Origin: Aedes albopictus
Taxonomy: Eukaryota > Arthropoda > Insecta > Diptera > Culicidae
Length of the DNA: 64,000 nucleotides
Assembly (NCBI RefSeq): GCF_035046485.1
Contig: NC_085138.1
Coordinates: 5,641,409 to 5,705,408 of the forward strand
Reading direction: 5' to 3'
Numbering within the stretch: position 1 is the stretch's first letter; each line of letters opens with the position of its first letter. A model generated the notes under the pieces. The model was not told the DNA's origin. It saw nothing but the letters and a program-made list of their open reading frames with translations, and did not search any database. The position numbers and the translations under genes are program-made. Below, piece after piece: positions 9,603 to 19,689 of this stretch.

Positions 9603-10612
9603 GTATACAATTGCAATAATTATACATGGTCTTGATAAACAACTTGACTTTAGTTTTTGTTGATAATATGACAATCCACTGGCGCTGCATTGTACCACGT
9701 TATTGATAGTTGCATAAAACCTTCGCATATCGTTCTGATCCATAGTTTCCTACGTTACCACAATCACATTTTCTTCGTGCTGTCGTTATTAGCCGTGGTA
9801 AATTCATTTCTCTTCTGCTCTTCCCACCCTGTACAGCTCTTTGTTTTATCACCTCTGGCGCTGTTTCGCTGTTTTTCAATAGACACTGTTCACTGTTCAA
9901 TAGGCAAACTCCACGATGACAACAAGATTATGTCATCGCCAGATCCGTTGATCTCTCTCGTCCTATCGTTATTTCTGGCGAGAATCGGGCCTGCCTTCGA
10001 ACAATGCCACCCGATCGAGATCCTCATAGCAACTGCCCCAAACACGCGTCATTTTTCACTTTTTTCTTCGAACAATGCAACGCGACCGAGATCCCCATCG
10101 CAACTGGTACTTCCCAGCTAAGAACCAAGACTTTTTATTATGCCAGAGAATGGTCAAAAATTAAAAAAAGCAGATTATGATCACATAACGCTGTGTAGTA
10201 CATAGTTGTTTGAGAGTGTACCCCGCTGTAGTGTCACATTTTTCCAAGCGAATCGATGCACTCGTCTATATGGACTTATCCACTGATGAACCGAATTTAC
10301 TCGGTCCGAGAATGTTGACACTAGAGCGAGGTGGTTTCCAATGAGAATTGGAAGACAAGATAATAATTTGATATTTCAAGACCAATCGAATAGCTCGCTG
10401 CTATTGATTAGATCTTACAAGATCTAAATTATGATCTAATGATGATGTTTCAGGAGTAAATTTTAGATATTATTTGTAGATCTTTTATCTTATATCAATC
10501 AAACCAATATCACGTTTTGATCTCAATATCAACATATTCTCTTATTGAGCTCTTTTCCTCTACCCGGGAATTCATTCGTATGCCGAGGTTCAATCCCTGG
10601 CTCATCCCTTTC
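9603..10612. repeat. 3' flank of the host gene with a partial tandem duplication
   Basis: No gene is recognised. Two diverged copies of a roughly 40-bp unit starting CTTCGAACAATGC and ending AGCAACTG or CGCAACTG lie at about 9996-10035 and 10066-10105. The open frame at 9690-10121 has no coding hallmarks beyond length. Confidence 0.4.
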
Positions 10613-10625
10613 CTTCTACTTTGTA

Positions 10626-10932
10626 TCTCTCTCTCTCTCTCTCTTTGGCGTAACGTCCTCATTGGGACAAAGCCTGCTTCTCAGCTTAGTGTTCTATGAG
10701 CACTTCCACAGTTATTAACTGAGAGCTTCCTCTGCCAATGACCATTTTGCATGCGTATATCGTGTGGCAGGCACGAAGATACTCTATGCCCAAGGAAATC
10801 ACGGAAATTTCCTTTTCGAAAAGATCCTGGACCGACCGGGAATCGGACTTATATAGCCGAGGCGGTAAACGCACGGGTATTCAGCATGACCATGCTGAGG
10901 GTGACGGGTTCGATTCCCGGTCGGTCCAGGAT
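10626..10932 (-). mobile_element. Feilai-like SINE with inverted 5' segment (twin-priming product)
   Basis: A SINE body in minus orientation (about 10631-10846, 3' tail at left) is joined head-to-head to a plus-oriented tRNA head (about 10847-10932). The combined unit is flanked by one direct repeat, CTTCTACTTTGTA, at 10613-10625 and 10933-10945. One target duplication around both pieces means they inserted together. The 5' head is inverted and the piece shared by both halves is only about 25 nt. That is the signature of twin priming during L1-type reverse transcription. The left tail is a CT-rich (GA-rich on minus) simple repeat. Confidence 0.75.
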
Positions 10933-11174
10933 CTTCTACTTTGTACCTTTCTAGCTAATTTCTCTCTCTCTCCTTTCTACATATACAACTCATATGCCCA
11001 TAACCATCGCTAGAACCAGAAACGAATTGAAAAAGTCGTTTCCCTTTCTTCCAAATTCCACAGCACAGTGTATATAACGCCTACAAGTTATGTAACCAAA
11101 GCGAACTGTGCCGCTTATCCTTCATAGTAATCACCACACAATCTGTCACCTTACAAACACTATAAATATCCCCT

Positions 11175-11345
11175 ATCCGTGGATCGCATCACCGACCCAA
11201 CGGTGATTCCCAGATCTCCCATCCTTCCGTGCGGGCTGTGCGGACGCAGAGTGCTCTCGGTCTCTAGTAGCAACAACCAGTACATTTTAACATGCCTTTC
11301 CCTTCCCAGCTGACTAAGGACTGTATCGTTAATTATGAGTACACC
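11175..11345 (+). repeat. diverged fragment of the repeat found at 38590-38800
   Basis: The order of short matches (GATCGCATCACC, CCCAGATC, TCTCTAGTAGCAAC, then CCCTTCC) parallels the retroelement at 38590-38800. I infer an old partial copy of the same family. No termini are clear. Confidence 0.4.
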
Positions 11346-11468
11346 TTTGAGGCTCTGCATTAAAAAGACTATGCCTTATTTTGTTAACTGTTTTGTGTCT
11401 ATGTGTTGCTAACGTTGTAAACAAACGATAACCTTCATTAAAAGTTAAAGTTTTTCCTCAAGTGGAAC

Positions 11469-12185
11469 AATGCGAGGGTTTACGGAGGAGAAGCGAAAAT
11501 CGATTGTGACCAGGCACTGCAAGGAAAAATGATCATCGCTAAGAAAATTAGCAAAAATTGAATGTGTTAGGGTTTTTGTTGTCCAATATGCTATCAAACG
11601 ATTCGGTATGCATAACACACTGAAAGACTTACCCGGACGCGGCAAACAACAGGAGCGTCCAAGTCAAATTTGAACAGCAAAACTTGCAAAATCGTTGAAG
11701 GAAAATAGGAGGTATCCATTAGAGATTACGCAAAAAAGTGTGAAACGACTGTTGGTATGGTTCAACGCGCCAAGGAGCGTAATTCCCCGAAGACCTACCC
11801 AAAACAGAAATGTCCAAAACGCAGTCAAATTCTGGCGGATTATGTGAAAACTTAGGCTTGGAAGCTGTACGACGATGTTTTGAGCAAAAATTGCATGTGC
11901 ATATTCATGGATGATGAAACGTATGTCAAATTGGTCTACAAGGTACTTCCAGGGCACAGATTTTCACTGTTAAGCATGGCACGGATGTTACGAATTAGGA
12001 GAAATCGATTTTTTGCGAAAAAAAATGGGAAAATGTGTTGGTTAGACAAGCAATTTGTCAATGTGGTATGAAATCGTCACCTTTCTTCACCGTCCCAGGT
12101 ATGAACGTCGAAATATACCGGAAGGAATGTCTCCAGAAACATATTCTGCCACTCATAGGGACTTGGTCGGCGTCGTTATTAATCA
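11469..12185 (+). pseudogene. mariner-type transposase pseudogene (ITmD37E-like)
   Basis: Translating across frames gives an N-terminal helix-turn-helix-like part (MRGFTEEKRKSIVTRHCKEK, then LRKLAKIE and LKDLPGRGKQ). A catalytic-core part follows: RAWKLYDDVLSKN, then MDDETYVK with the first catalytic Asp near 11910, then KNGKMCW, SSPFFTVPG and YRKECLQKHILPL. This order fits mosquito ITmD37E transposases of the IS630-Tc1-mariner group, which cut and paste DNA at TA sites. The frame is broken by several stops and shifts (for example near 11535, 11670 and 11850). The C-terminal third, with the last acidic catalytic residue, is missing after about 12185. No flanking TIRs were found, so this is a dead fragment. 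Confidence 0.75.
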
Positions 12186-12987
12186 AAATTGTATGAGCTG
12201 CTTGAATTGCACTTTGAGAATAAGTGGAGTGTTCATTTGGACTCATTCATTTGGATCTCAGTGCAATTGGTACCAGCTCAGATCAATCACGGAGGAGCAA
12301 CCATTGACATGTATAGTCAGAATGATTGATCGTTTTTTATCGGAAATGGCCCCGCTTTAGTGTGAAAATTCTCGGACCTAATGAATTCGATTCATCTGGG
12401 GATAAGTCCATACTACGACATAGGTAAAATTTTAAACGAATGAACTCGTTCATCGGTCCATATCACGTTTTGCAAAATGACGTCATGAATTATCGTTTGG
12501 TTCATTCTCGTTCGTATCGTCCTCTTCTCTTCCCTCTCACGCGCATTAGTTTCCGATGGTTTGTTTTGGTTACCGTTCGTTGCGTTCTTTTCTCTCCCAG
12601 TGAGAGAATTGAGGTTAACTATCTATGCAAAACTCTAGTATTGCGTCTACTTATGCAAGTTCATGTGAATGCCGGAGTGTCTGAGTGAGGAAAGATTGTT
12701 TGGTAGAGATTTACGTTGGTGCGTATCTGCGGATACTTTGGTAAGGCAATAGGCCTTTTCAGTTGACAAGTCCGTGTATGCCACTATTTACAACTATGCC
12801 GAAAAAAAATCTCAAAAGCTGAACTGTCATTCTCATAGCTGAACTGTACCGAAATCAGCTGATTTTAAACGTCTTCTGATTAGGCCTATATATTGTGTAC
12901 TCAGAACTACTGTGACGGTGCAACACAGTTCGCGGAACGCTGATTTGCAGATATTCATTACACGATTTGATAATTCTCAGGGCACAC
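12186..12987. other. no recognised gene
   Basis: AT-rich sequence follows the transposase fragment. Short open frames (12440-12688 and others) show no recognisable domain or splice context. Confidence 0.4.
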
Positions 12988-13420
12988 TGACAGTTCTGCA
13001 TGAGTAAGACAAAGACGGCCTTGGATTTTGTCCCTTTTTCGCTCATGCGTTATCTGTCAAAGTGACCTGAGTTCTGTCATTTTTTTTCGATAATTGCACG
13101 AAGATAGTTTATGACTGCGGCGAAATCCAAGGCTTAGTCCAAGGTCGTCTTTGTTTTACTTATGCAGAACTCAGGCCAAAAATGTCTAAAGGTCCTATCT
13201 GCAGAAGAGAGGCTCTCTTTGGTTTCCCTCTCTTTCGTTAATATCTCAGTTGTTTATTTGTATTATGATTGTCTCCTTGCATTGAACGATGGTCAAAACA
13301 ATCGTCTTTTGATTTGTACTGCAAAAATAGTTGAAAGATGTATAATTGAAAGAGAAAGTGAACAAAGAGAGCCTCTCAAATGCAGATAGGACCTATTGAA
13401 ATGTTTGGCCTGAACTGTCA
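12988..13420. mobile_element. MITE, TIR starting TGACAGTTCTGCAT, interrupted by a second MITE
   Basis: The left end (12988 on) and the right end, once the inner element (13172-13416) is skipped, are near-perfect inverted repeats over about 40 bp (TGACAGTTCTGCATRAGTAA and onward). No transposase is encoded. The right arm was split by the later insertion of the CAGGCC element, so this MITE is older. Confidence 0.7.
13172..13412. mobile_element. MITE with CAGGCCAAA termini, inserted in another MITE
   Basis: This 241-bp non-coding element has inverted ends CAGGCC...GGCCTG, extending through AGGTCCTATCTGCA and beyond. It is flanked by AACT at 13168-13171 and 13413-13416, a 4-bp target duplication. 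Removing the insertion and one AACT restores the right TIR of the host MITE. Confidence 0.75.
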
Positions 13421-13725
13421 AAATAACCTGAAAATTATCAATAGAAGAATAGTAAAAAAGTTGTTTTTCTATTCTGTTCTATTTATCAATTAGATGCACT
13501 GCCAACGAATGATTTAGCTCTCGAAATAAAACAAAGTAGTTTTTTTTATTATACATAGGCCTCCTTTTATGCCACGGACTCGGGTTGCATAAATTAAAAA
13601 TGTACATAAATTTAAAATGTCATAAAAGAGGGAATTTTGTCCATACATTATTTCAAGGCTTTAGTGAGAAAACTTAGTTCGCGAGGATAGGTCTTGCTCC
13701 TGGACATTTGAGAATTTGAGATTGG

Positions 13726-14215
13726 TCTATTGGAGTTTCCAGGAAGTTCTCAGAGTACCCTAAAAATGGGGTTTCAAGGGTATTCAGACTTCAGAGGCGT
13801 TCTAGAGGGGGATTCCAAGGACCTTGTAAGTGCGTTTCAACGGCGTTTCAATGGGACTACGCGGGTTTGGGGTGTTTAAATAGACGGTGGTTTCAGGGAC
13901 GTTTCAAGGGGTTTTAAGGGCAATTCAGGGAGGGGCGTTTCAAGGTATTTCAGAGAATTTCAGGAGGCTTCGGAACGCCCCCGAGAGGTCTTAGAGGCGT
14001 TTCATAGCGTTTAAACGGCGCTTCAAAGAGTTTTCAGATGAGGTCCAGGGCATTTCTTGAGCCTTTTAAAGGCCTTTCAGGAGCATTCCAAATTAATTAC
14101 GGAGATGTCAAGGACGTTTCAATGGGATTATGGAGATTTCAGGGGCGTTTCATGGGATTTTCAGGGTCGTTCCAGAAGGGTTTCAGGAACCCTTTAAAGG
14201 GTTTCAAATTGGTTA
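13726..14215 (+). repeat. degenerate minisatellite of GTTTCAGGGG-type units
   Basis: The region is built of diverged 15-30 bp units around GTTTCAGGG, GGGGCGTTTCA and TTTCAAGGG. An open frame at 14038-14283 is a product of the repeat. The same motif in the opposite orientation occurs at 16499-16856. Confidence 0.7.
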
Positions 14216-14268
14216 ATATAATTAAGGATATCAACAATTGTGCATTTTCTAAACACAATGGCGCTATA

Positions 14269-15215
14269 ACGGGTGTCCACTAAATAACGAGAATGGTTTT
14301 AGCAACTGATTAAAAAATTACAAGCGCCCATAGAGAAAAGTTTTTTTATGCAAAACAATCATCTATCTATCCACAAAGTCAGCGTATTTTTTATTTTGTT
14401 TCAACTTATTCTGTTCTGTAGAAAACGACATTGAAACAGGAAGCACTAGTTAAGCGCCTTGGACGGCTCTACCGATTGCTAAAAAAAACCGTAAAAAAGT
14501 TAAAAGAAAACCTAAAATCTGTCCAGTTTTGAATGAACTCTACAACCTGGCATCCCTAGAAACAGATCCTGATGGAAATAGATGTAAACTAGCTAAATCA
14601 ATAAGCATGAAATCATTTCACATCATTAAACGTACTTTTGCGTCATGGGCTGGATAAATCAATAGAATGCCGTGTAAAATATCAAATATTCACATCAAAT
14701 CACATTTACACGTTGGACAACATGTAAATGGTTTGTTATAAAATAAAATAGCACACAAAAAGGTCAACAATGAACCGCAGTGCACAAATTACATTGACAC
14801 GTTTTTATGATACAGAAAAATGGCATTTTTTGGAAATTTCAATAAACGTCATTTACGAGAAAAGGCTGCCATCAAAGCAGTAAAACTAGTCAGTATCCCC
14901 AATTTTTTTTCCTATTGTTGTTTGAGTGTGTAGATGCTAAAGGTAGCTTGGAAGTCAATTATTTCAACTAACTATTTCACAGATGCAGAAAATGCGTGAA
15001 AGTTAAATTTTAAAAGTCGTACAAAGCAGTTGCTCCAACATCACTACACAAATATGCTGTACAAATTACTACGTTCAATTTTCTAAAATTTTATATTTTT
15101 CCATGAAAGTACTGTGTTAAACCTTTATGATAGATAGATTCAGATTGCCGTTTTTGAAGATCATATATTTTTAAGAGCACTTTGGAAGCATTCTCGATAT
15201 TTAGTGGACACCCGT
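14269..15215. mobile_element. 947-bp non-autonomous TIR element, mariner-like ends
   Basis: The inverted ends read ACGGGTGTCCACTAAATA and continue about 28 bp. TA dinucleotides flank the element at 14267-14268 and 15216-15217, as expected of Tc1/mariner-type insertion. The interior is AT-rich and has no transposase remnant that I can recognise. Confidence 0.75.
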
Positions 15216-15503
15216 TACAGTGGTTAATTTACGCACCAAACACTACCCAAAATATTGTTTAGTTACACATTGCATTTTAAAAATTATTACTGAGATTGTT
15301 ATGATGTTGATGTGATGATGATCAAATCACATATTCATTTATTGTAACTGACTTTGTTATAACCTTGAAATAATACAAACTAGTTTTCGTACCGATTCCA
15401 ACAAATGTATCTAAATATAACAAACCTTGATATAGATATCAACCATTGATATAATTATGTTATGTTTTTGTTATGCCTTTCTGATCGGGTTGATACACCT
15501 TTT

Positions 15504-16498
15504 ATTTCTTTTTAAACCATGGAGAGGAAATCTGCTCAATAGATACCAGAACTGGAAGGTGCAGATACTGTGGGATTAAGGCTGTCTTCTACAACAAAAG
15601 TTAAAGACAGGACTACTCGCTCCTCAGCCCACTAAACACACTTCCATTGTGGCCAAACCCTACATCTCTCCGGAACCACCAACAAGACATTGCTTCAGAG
15701 AAGGGCTAGTGCACATCGTACCTTCAAGGTTAGCTGCGTAGCTTGTAGCAACATCGATTACTCGCTTTGGAGAGTCCACCTAGATAGCATGCTGGTGCTG
15801 AGCCAGTTTCCCGAGTGGTCATCACCACTCCCTTTGTCCTCGGAGGGCAGGGTCAACCACCACGCCCGCGCCCAACTGTTTTGCAAACAGCAAGTGCTGA
15901 TGCTTACCTGCAACACGATTTGATCTGCTCAAGGCCCTTCAGGCTCTATCAGCTGCACCAGAATGTTGCTGAGTGCTGACAGTTGGGACGTCCACCCGTC
16001 CGGCCCTTGCCGAGGACTCCTTTACCGGGCTCGGATCCAACCCAGTAGACCGACGCCACGACAGCAACGTTAACAGGATGTTTTCTCTGATCTGACCCCG
16101 CTGGTTCGCGAAACGGCTTCCCCATTCCACGGCCCATGCATTGAAGTCACCCGTTATTATTACCGGTCTTTCGTCCTGTTAGCACGGTCGACATATAGTC
16201 CAGCATCTGCGTGAACTGCTCGATCGACCATTGCGGAAGTGCATAACAGCTACAGAAGAGGACGCCGTTTACTTTGGTGACCACGAAGCCCTCATAGGTA
16301 GTAGGCACCAACTCATGGAGGGGATATTGACCCATCGTCTATATCGCCGCCATTTCTCTGGACGCATCCGCGATCCAATTGCCGTTGCCGGCGGGTACTC
16401 GATATGGGTCCGCTATGATGGCGATATCCGTCCTCCACTCTGAAACCGCCTTACAAAGCAACTACTGAGCTGCGTCACAGTGGTTCAAGTTAAACTGC
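15504..16498 (-). mobile_element. truncated, internally deleted R1-clade copy
   Basis: From about 15515 to 16066 the sequence matches the 3' UTR and last codons of the intact R1 element (its 1357-1937). From about 16080 to 16498 it matches the endonuclease region of that element (its about 4608-5036). About 2.67 kb including the whole reverse transcriptase is missing at the junction near 16067-16080. The 5' end is truncated at the start of ORF2. Small indels and stops show that it is dead. The T-rich start near 15504 corresponds to the 3' tail. Confidence 0.8.
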
Positions 16499-16856
16499 GT
16501 TGACACTCCCTTGGGTCACCTGAAACGCCTCCGAGACTACATAAAACTCCACTGAGACCCCCTGGAACGCCCCAGAGACACCATAGAACTTCCCTGAAAT
16601 ACCCTGAGACTCCCTAAAACCGCCTGAGTCTCCTTGAGACCTCCATGAATCCTCTTGGACCTCTTGAAACACTCCTGAAACCTCCAGGTACCCCCCCCCC
16701 TGAAACCCTCCGGAACCCGCTGAATCTCTCCTGAAACCTACATGTAGCCCCTGAAACGTTCCTAAGTCCTCCATGGACTCTCTTCAAACTCCTGGGACCC
16801 CCTAAAGTACTTCTGAGACCCCCTGAAACGCCTCCGAGATCCCTGGAGCGTCCCTG
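16499..16856 (-). repeat. degenerate minisatellite, CCCCTGAAAC units
   Basis: Diverged units such as CCTGAAAC, GACCCCCTGAAACG and CTCCGAGA continue directly from the truncated R1 copy. This is the reverse complement of the motif at 13726-14215. A minus-strand frame (16490-16774) rich in Gly/Phe/Val is produced by the repeat. Confidence 0.65.
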
Positions 16857-17110
16857 ACTAGAGAAAATTTTCTTTCATTTGAAACAAAAATATTCATGTT
16901 TTTTATTCGTTAAACTGATAAAATGTTTATAATTAAAACATCAATTTTCAAAACTACAGCCCAACCTCACGTTGATTTCTACAACACCCTGTTCTACTTC
17001 CCCCGTTTCGCTGGCAAGAACATAAACAAAATTCACAAATTGCAGCTTCAAGTGCATAAAAAAACCTTCATAAACAGAAGTTTTACTGCACAAAAAAAAA
17101 TGCAACACAA

Positions 17111-17116
17111 TTTATT
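17111..17116 (-). promoter_or_regulatory. candidate polyadenylation signal AATAAA
   Basis: AATAAA on the minus strand lies 57 nt downstream of the stop codon of the small frame at 17173-17370. This is a normal distance for an insect gene and supports that frame being a terminal exon. Confidence 0.4.
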
Positions 17117-17172
17117 AATTGTTTCACCTTGTACGTATTCACTTTCTCACTGAACTAAAAATCCCCTTTCTT

Positions 17173-17370
17173 TCACGCGAATAACTGACCCCCGTTCTGA
17201 ATCAGCGCTTTTAGGTCTTGAAACGCTTTGTCCTCCTTCGAGCAACCGGATATCTTTCCCCAATCTAAGTGGAACCAAGTGCACCGTCGAAGTTCAATTT
17301 CATTGCCGTTGCATGAGCACCGAGCGGGCTCGCCTTTCGCTGTCGTACCTAGCATGAATAGCAACAGCAC
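17173..17370 (-). CDS. candidate terminal exon of a small secreted cysteine-containing peptide gene
   Basis: The minus-strand frame ends at TGA 17173-17175 and is open upstream to 17405 with no ATG before the hydrophobic stretch. An AG at 17371-17372 directly precedes GTG CTG TTG, so the exon may begin there. The product starts with a signal-peptide-like core (VLLLFMLGTTAKG), then EPARCSCNGNEIELRRCTWF, and ends near QNGGQLFA. It has four cysteines (CSC, C, C). A polyadenylation signal follows. The first exon with the start codon is not found. Alternatively the internal ATG of LFMLG starts a shorter protein, or the frame is chance. I do not recognise the family. Confidence 0.35.
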   Translation of the reverse strand: MLLLFMLGTTAKGEPARCSCNGNEIELRRCTWFHLDWGKISGCSKEDKAFQDLKALIQNGGQLFA

Positions 17371-17950
17371 CTGTTTGATTGCTTGATTGTGGCGATTATT
17401 CGATCAACGAAAATTGGATCGGCACTTTGGGTTTTGTAGCGGCCGGCGCTTCGGTCGCATGCCAAAAAAGTGGACCGTCGGCTTGTGCTATCGAAGTGAT
17501 TGAACTTTGACCGATGATTGAACTTTCTTTCAAGTGAACCCTAATTTTGAACAATTGAATCAGAAAAGAAAGCGATTGTATCCGCGAGCCATCTGGTCGA
17601 TTGCACCCGTGCGGTGGAAATAGTGCAGGAAAATCAACTTTAAATGTTTTCAGTTTATGTGATGGTTTTTTTCGGTTGGTAGCAGAAAAACGGTAACGTT
17701 TAAAAATGATTAATGGTTTATCGACTAAAAAGTTGCAGTATGGTTTTTCCTCTGCACATTTCATCCGACGAAGTGTGTCAAATACACTGTATGTAACTCC
17801 GTTGTAAGTATGACCTTGTTTTATCTGACAAATTTAATTCAACCACCACCAATCTGCACTTCGTTCAAGATAAAAATAGTTTAAAAACGGCTTATCTGCT
17901 CGAAGATAAGTTTGTGTTGTTTTCGAACATATTTCTTATTTTGAATGTTA

Positions 17951-18067
17951 GGGTAATTTTCCACGGCACGGCTAAAAATTCGCCAATTGTTGCACACCTC
18001 ATAAGAATAACATGGAGTGTGTAACAATAGGCGAGTTTTTAGCCGTGCAACAATTGGAAAATTACCC
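17951..18067. mobile_element. 117-bp TA-flanked MITE (GGGTAATTTTCC ends)
   Basis: Inverted ends GGGTAATTTTCCA plus subterminal GGCACGGCTAAAAA pair into a long hairpin. TA flanks both sides (17949-17950 and 18068-18069). It is non-coding. Confidence 0.75.
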
Positions 18068-18222
18068 TATTATGTTTGTTAGATGTCCAGCATGAATCTA
18101 CAAAAGCAGCATTTATAGTTAAATGTGGTAAAATTAAATAACGCAATCCATTATGGCAGACAGTGTTTCGCGCGCGGTTGGAAAAAGCGGGCAAAATTAA
18201 TGAATTTCCTCTAAGGCCAGTA

Positions 18223-18350
18223 GTACACAGGGTCAAATATTTGACAAGGAAAGAACTCAAGAAACAATATCAATTTGACACTAATGAAAATTCGATCGAA
18301 TCAAACAAGATGATTGGATTCTTTTTGGACAAATATTTGACACTGTGTAC
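18223..18350. mobile_element. 128-bp TA-flanked MITE (GTACACAG ends)
   Basis: The inverted ends read GTACACAG(G/T)GTCAAATATTTG. TA lies at 18221-18222 and 18351-18352. No coding capacity is seen. Confidence 0.75.
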
Positions 18351-18540
18351 TAACAGCTCAAGAGTTGTGTCTGTTTGTCGGGGCTTCTACAATAAACATC
18401 ATCAGATGAAGGTTTGCGGGTTGTTAACTCATTATAGAGTCTTTCAAAGAAACTATTTTTTTTATAACAAATTCAAAGAAAGCTGCCCTGAGTCTTCAAG
18501 TAATTTGCAAACGAAATTTGACAATATTCATAGCTTGTCC

Positions 18541-19330
18541 ATATAACTACGGAGACTTATGGGGCTGCTCCGCAGCCACAGTGGCTCCCAATTACTCCCG
18601 GTTTCTAGCTCAGTAGCATGAGACCCCTCGAGCTGGGTCTCAGGGCCGGCATGCTACTCGGTAATCGGAGGGGCTTCGCGAACAACGTATGAAAAACCAA
18701 GGAACTTTCACATTTTTAAACAATTTATTAAAGGTTCCTAGTGTGGCGTGTGGGTGTGGGTGTACATTTTTGTGTGGCGTGTAAGCGAGACGTTGACAAT
18801 GGAAGGTGTACTCACTACCGTTGCTGCAGACTCTCTCTCTCTTCGCTTTGGCCCACACGGCTGCTCCTGCACTACCGTGTGGCCGGAATCTCGCCGCCGG
18901 GGCAGCTCGGGATCGTAACGGCAGGTTTGTCGGACCGGTGCTTGGCCGACGGGCCAGCAGGCGTAGCTGGGTGGTGTTCGGGTGGCAGGCGTCTTCCTTC
19001 ATTGTCGGAATCGGCACGGCCCAGGACGAGACCGGAACGACCGTGCCGAGAAGGGTCCCTCCTTGACGATTAAGGCCAACGGCCTGAGGGAATCGTCCTG
19101 AAGGGGACGATGGCGAATCCTTAGTTATTAGACTCGGAAGCCATCTTGACTTCCGAGCCGCCGTGTGTGACCGTTCTATTCAACGGATACGAGGTCCTGA
19201 ATCGGATTATATTGGTCCGTCAGGTTTGTTAAAAGGGTTATGCTCGACCTAATTACCTGAACGGAGGCAGCTCCATTGCCCAACCCCTACTAAGGGGGGG
19301 GGGGAGTTAATAATAGTTGCACTGCACTTT
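18541..19330. repeat. GC-rich transposon-like sequence, family unknown
   Basis: This stretch is much more GC-rich than its neighbours and holds several short hairpins (for example GAGACCC...GGGTCTC near 18622-18643) and a run of nine G near 19296. Frames at 18741-19073 and 18640-19017 overlap on both strands and have no recognisable domain. I infer the remains of an LTR or untranslated part of a transposon, with no defined ends. Confidence 0.35.
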
Positions 19331-19689
19331 TCAACAGTCTTCACACACGGACGCCTGCTTTCTTTCTGGCATATCTTCAGTTTATGAAGATGGCCGCGCC
19401 CATGAGCACTCATCTCAAAGCTATCTCAGTACCCATTCGTGTGAGCTTCCCTTTTACCCTTCAGCAACGTTGAAAAAGATATTCCCATTTGTACGGATTT
19501 TCTCGCTAGGGTGAAGCCTTCTGTATCTTACATATTAAAAACGTGAATTTTCTACACAAACAAATACTCATACAAACGAAATTCTAAAAACTTGGAACCA
19601 ACCGGTTACATCCACCCTATCATGTATCAGGTATCAGTAGGTCGGCTCCAACGTTCTCCTCCATTTGGGAAATTTGTGCCATCGCCATG

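Noticed and set aside
9690..10121. 143-residue plus-strand frame
   Set aside because: No domain and biased composition. It spans a partial tandem duplication, so it is likely chance.
10847..10932. Apparent tRNA gene in the SINE heads (also at 30484, 53076)
   Set aside because: The A and B boxes are good, but each copy continues into a SINE body and tail. They are tRNA-derived SINE heads.
13726..14215. CRISPR-like spaced repeats
   Set aside because: The units are degenerate with no constant repeat or spacer length, and the genome is eukaryotic.
17173..17370. Endothelin-like CSC...HLDW resemblance in the small secreted frame
   Set aside because: The cysteine spacing does not fit, and a few shared letters are not evidence of homology.
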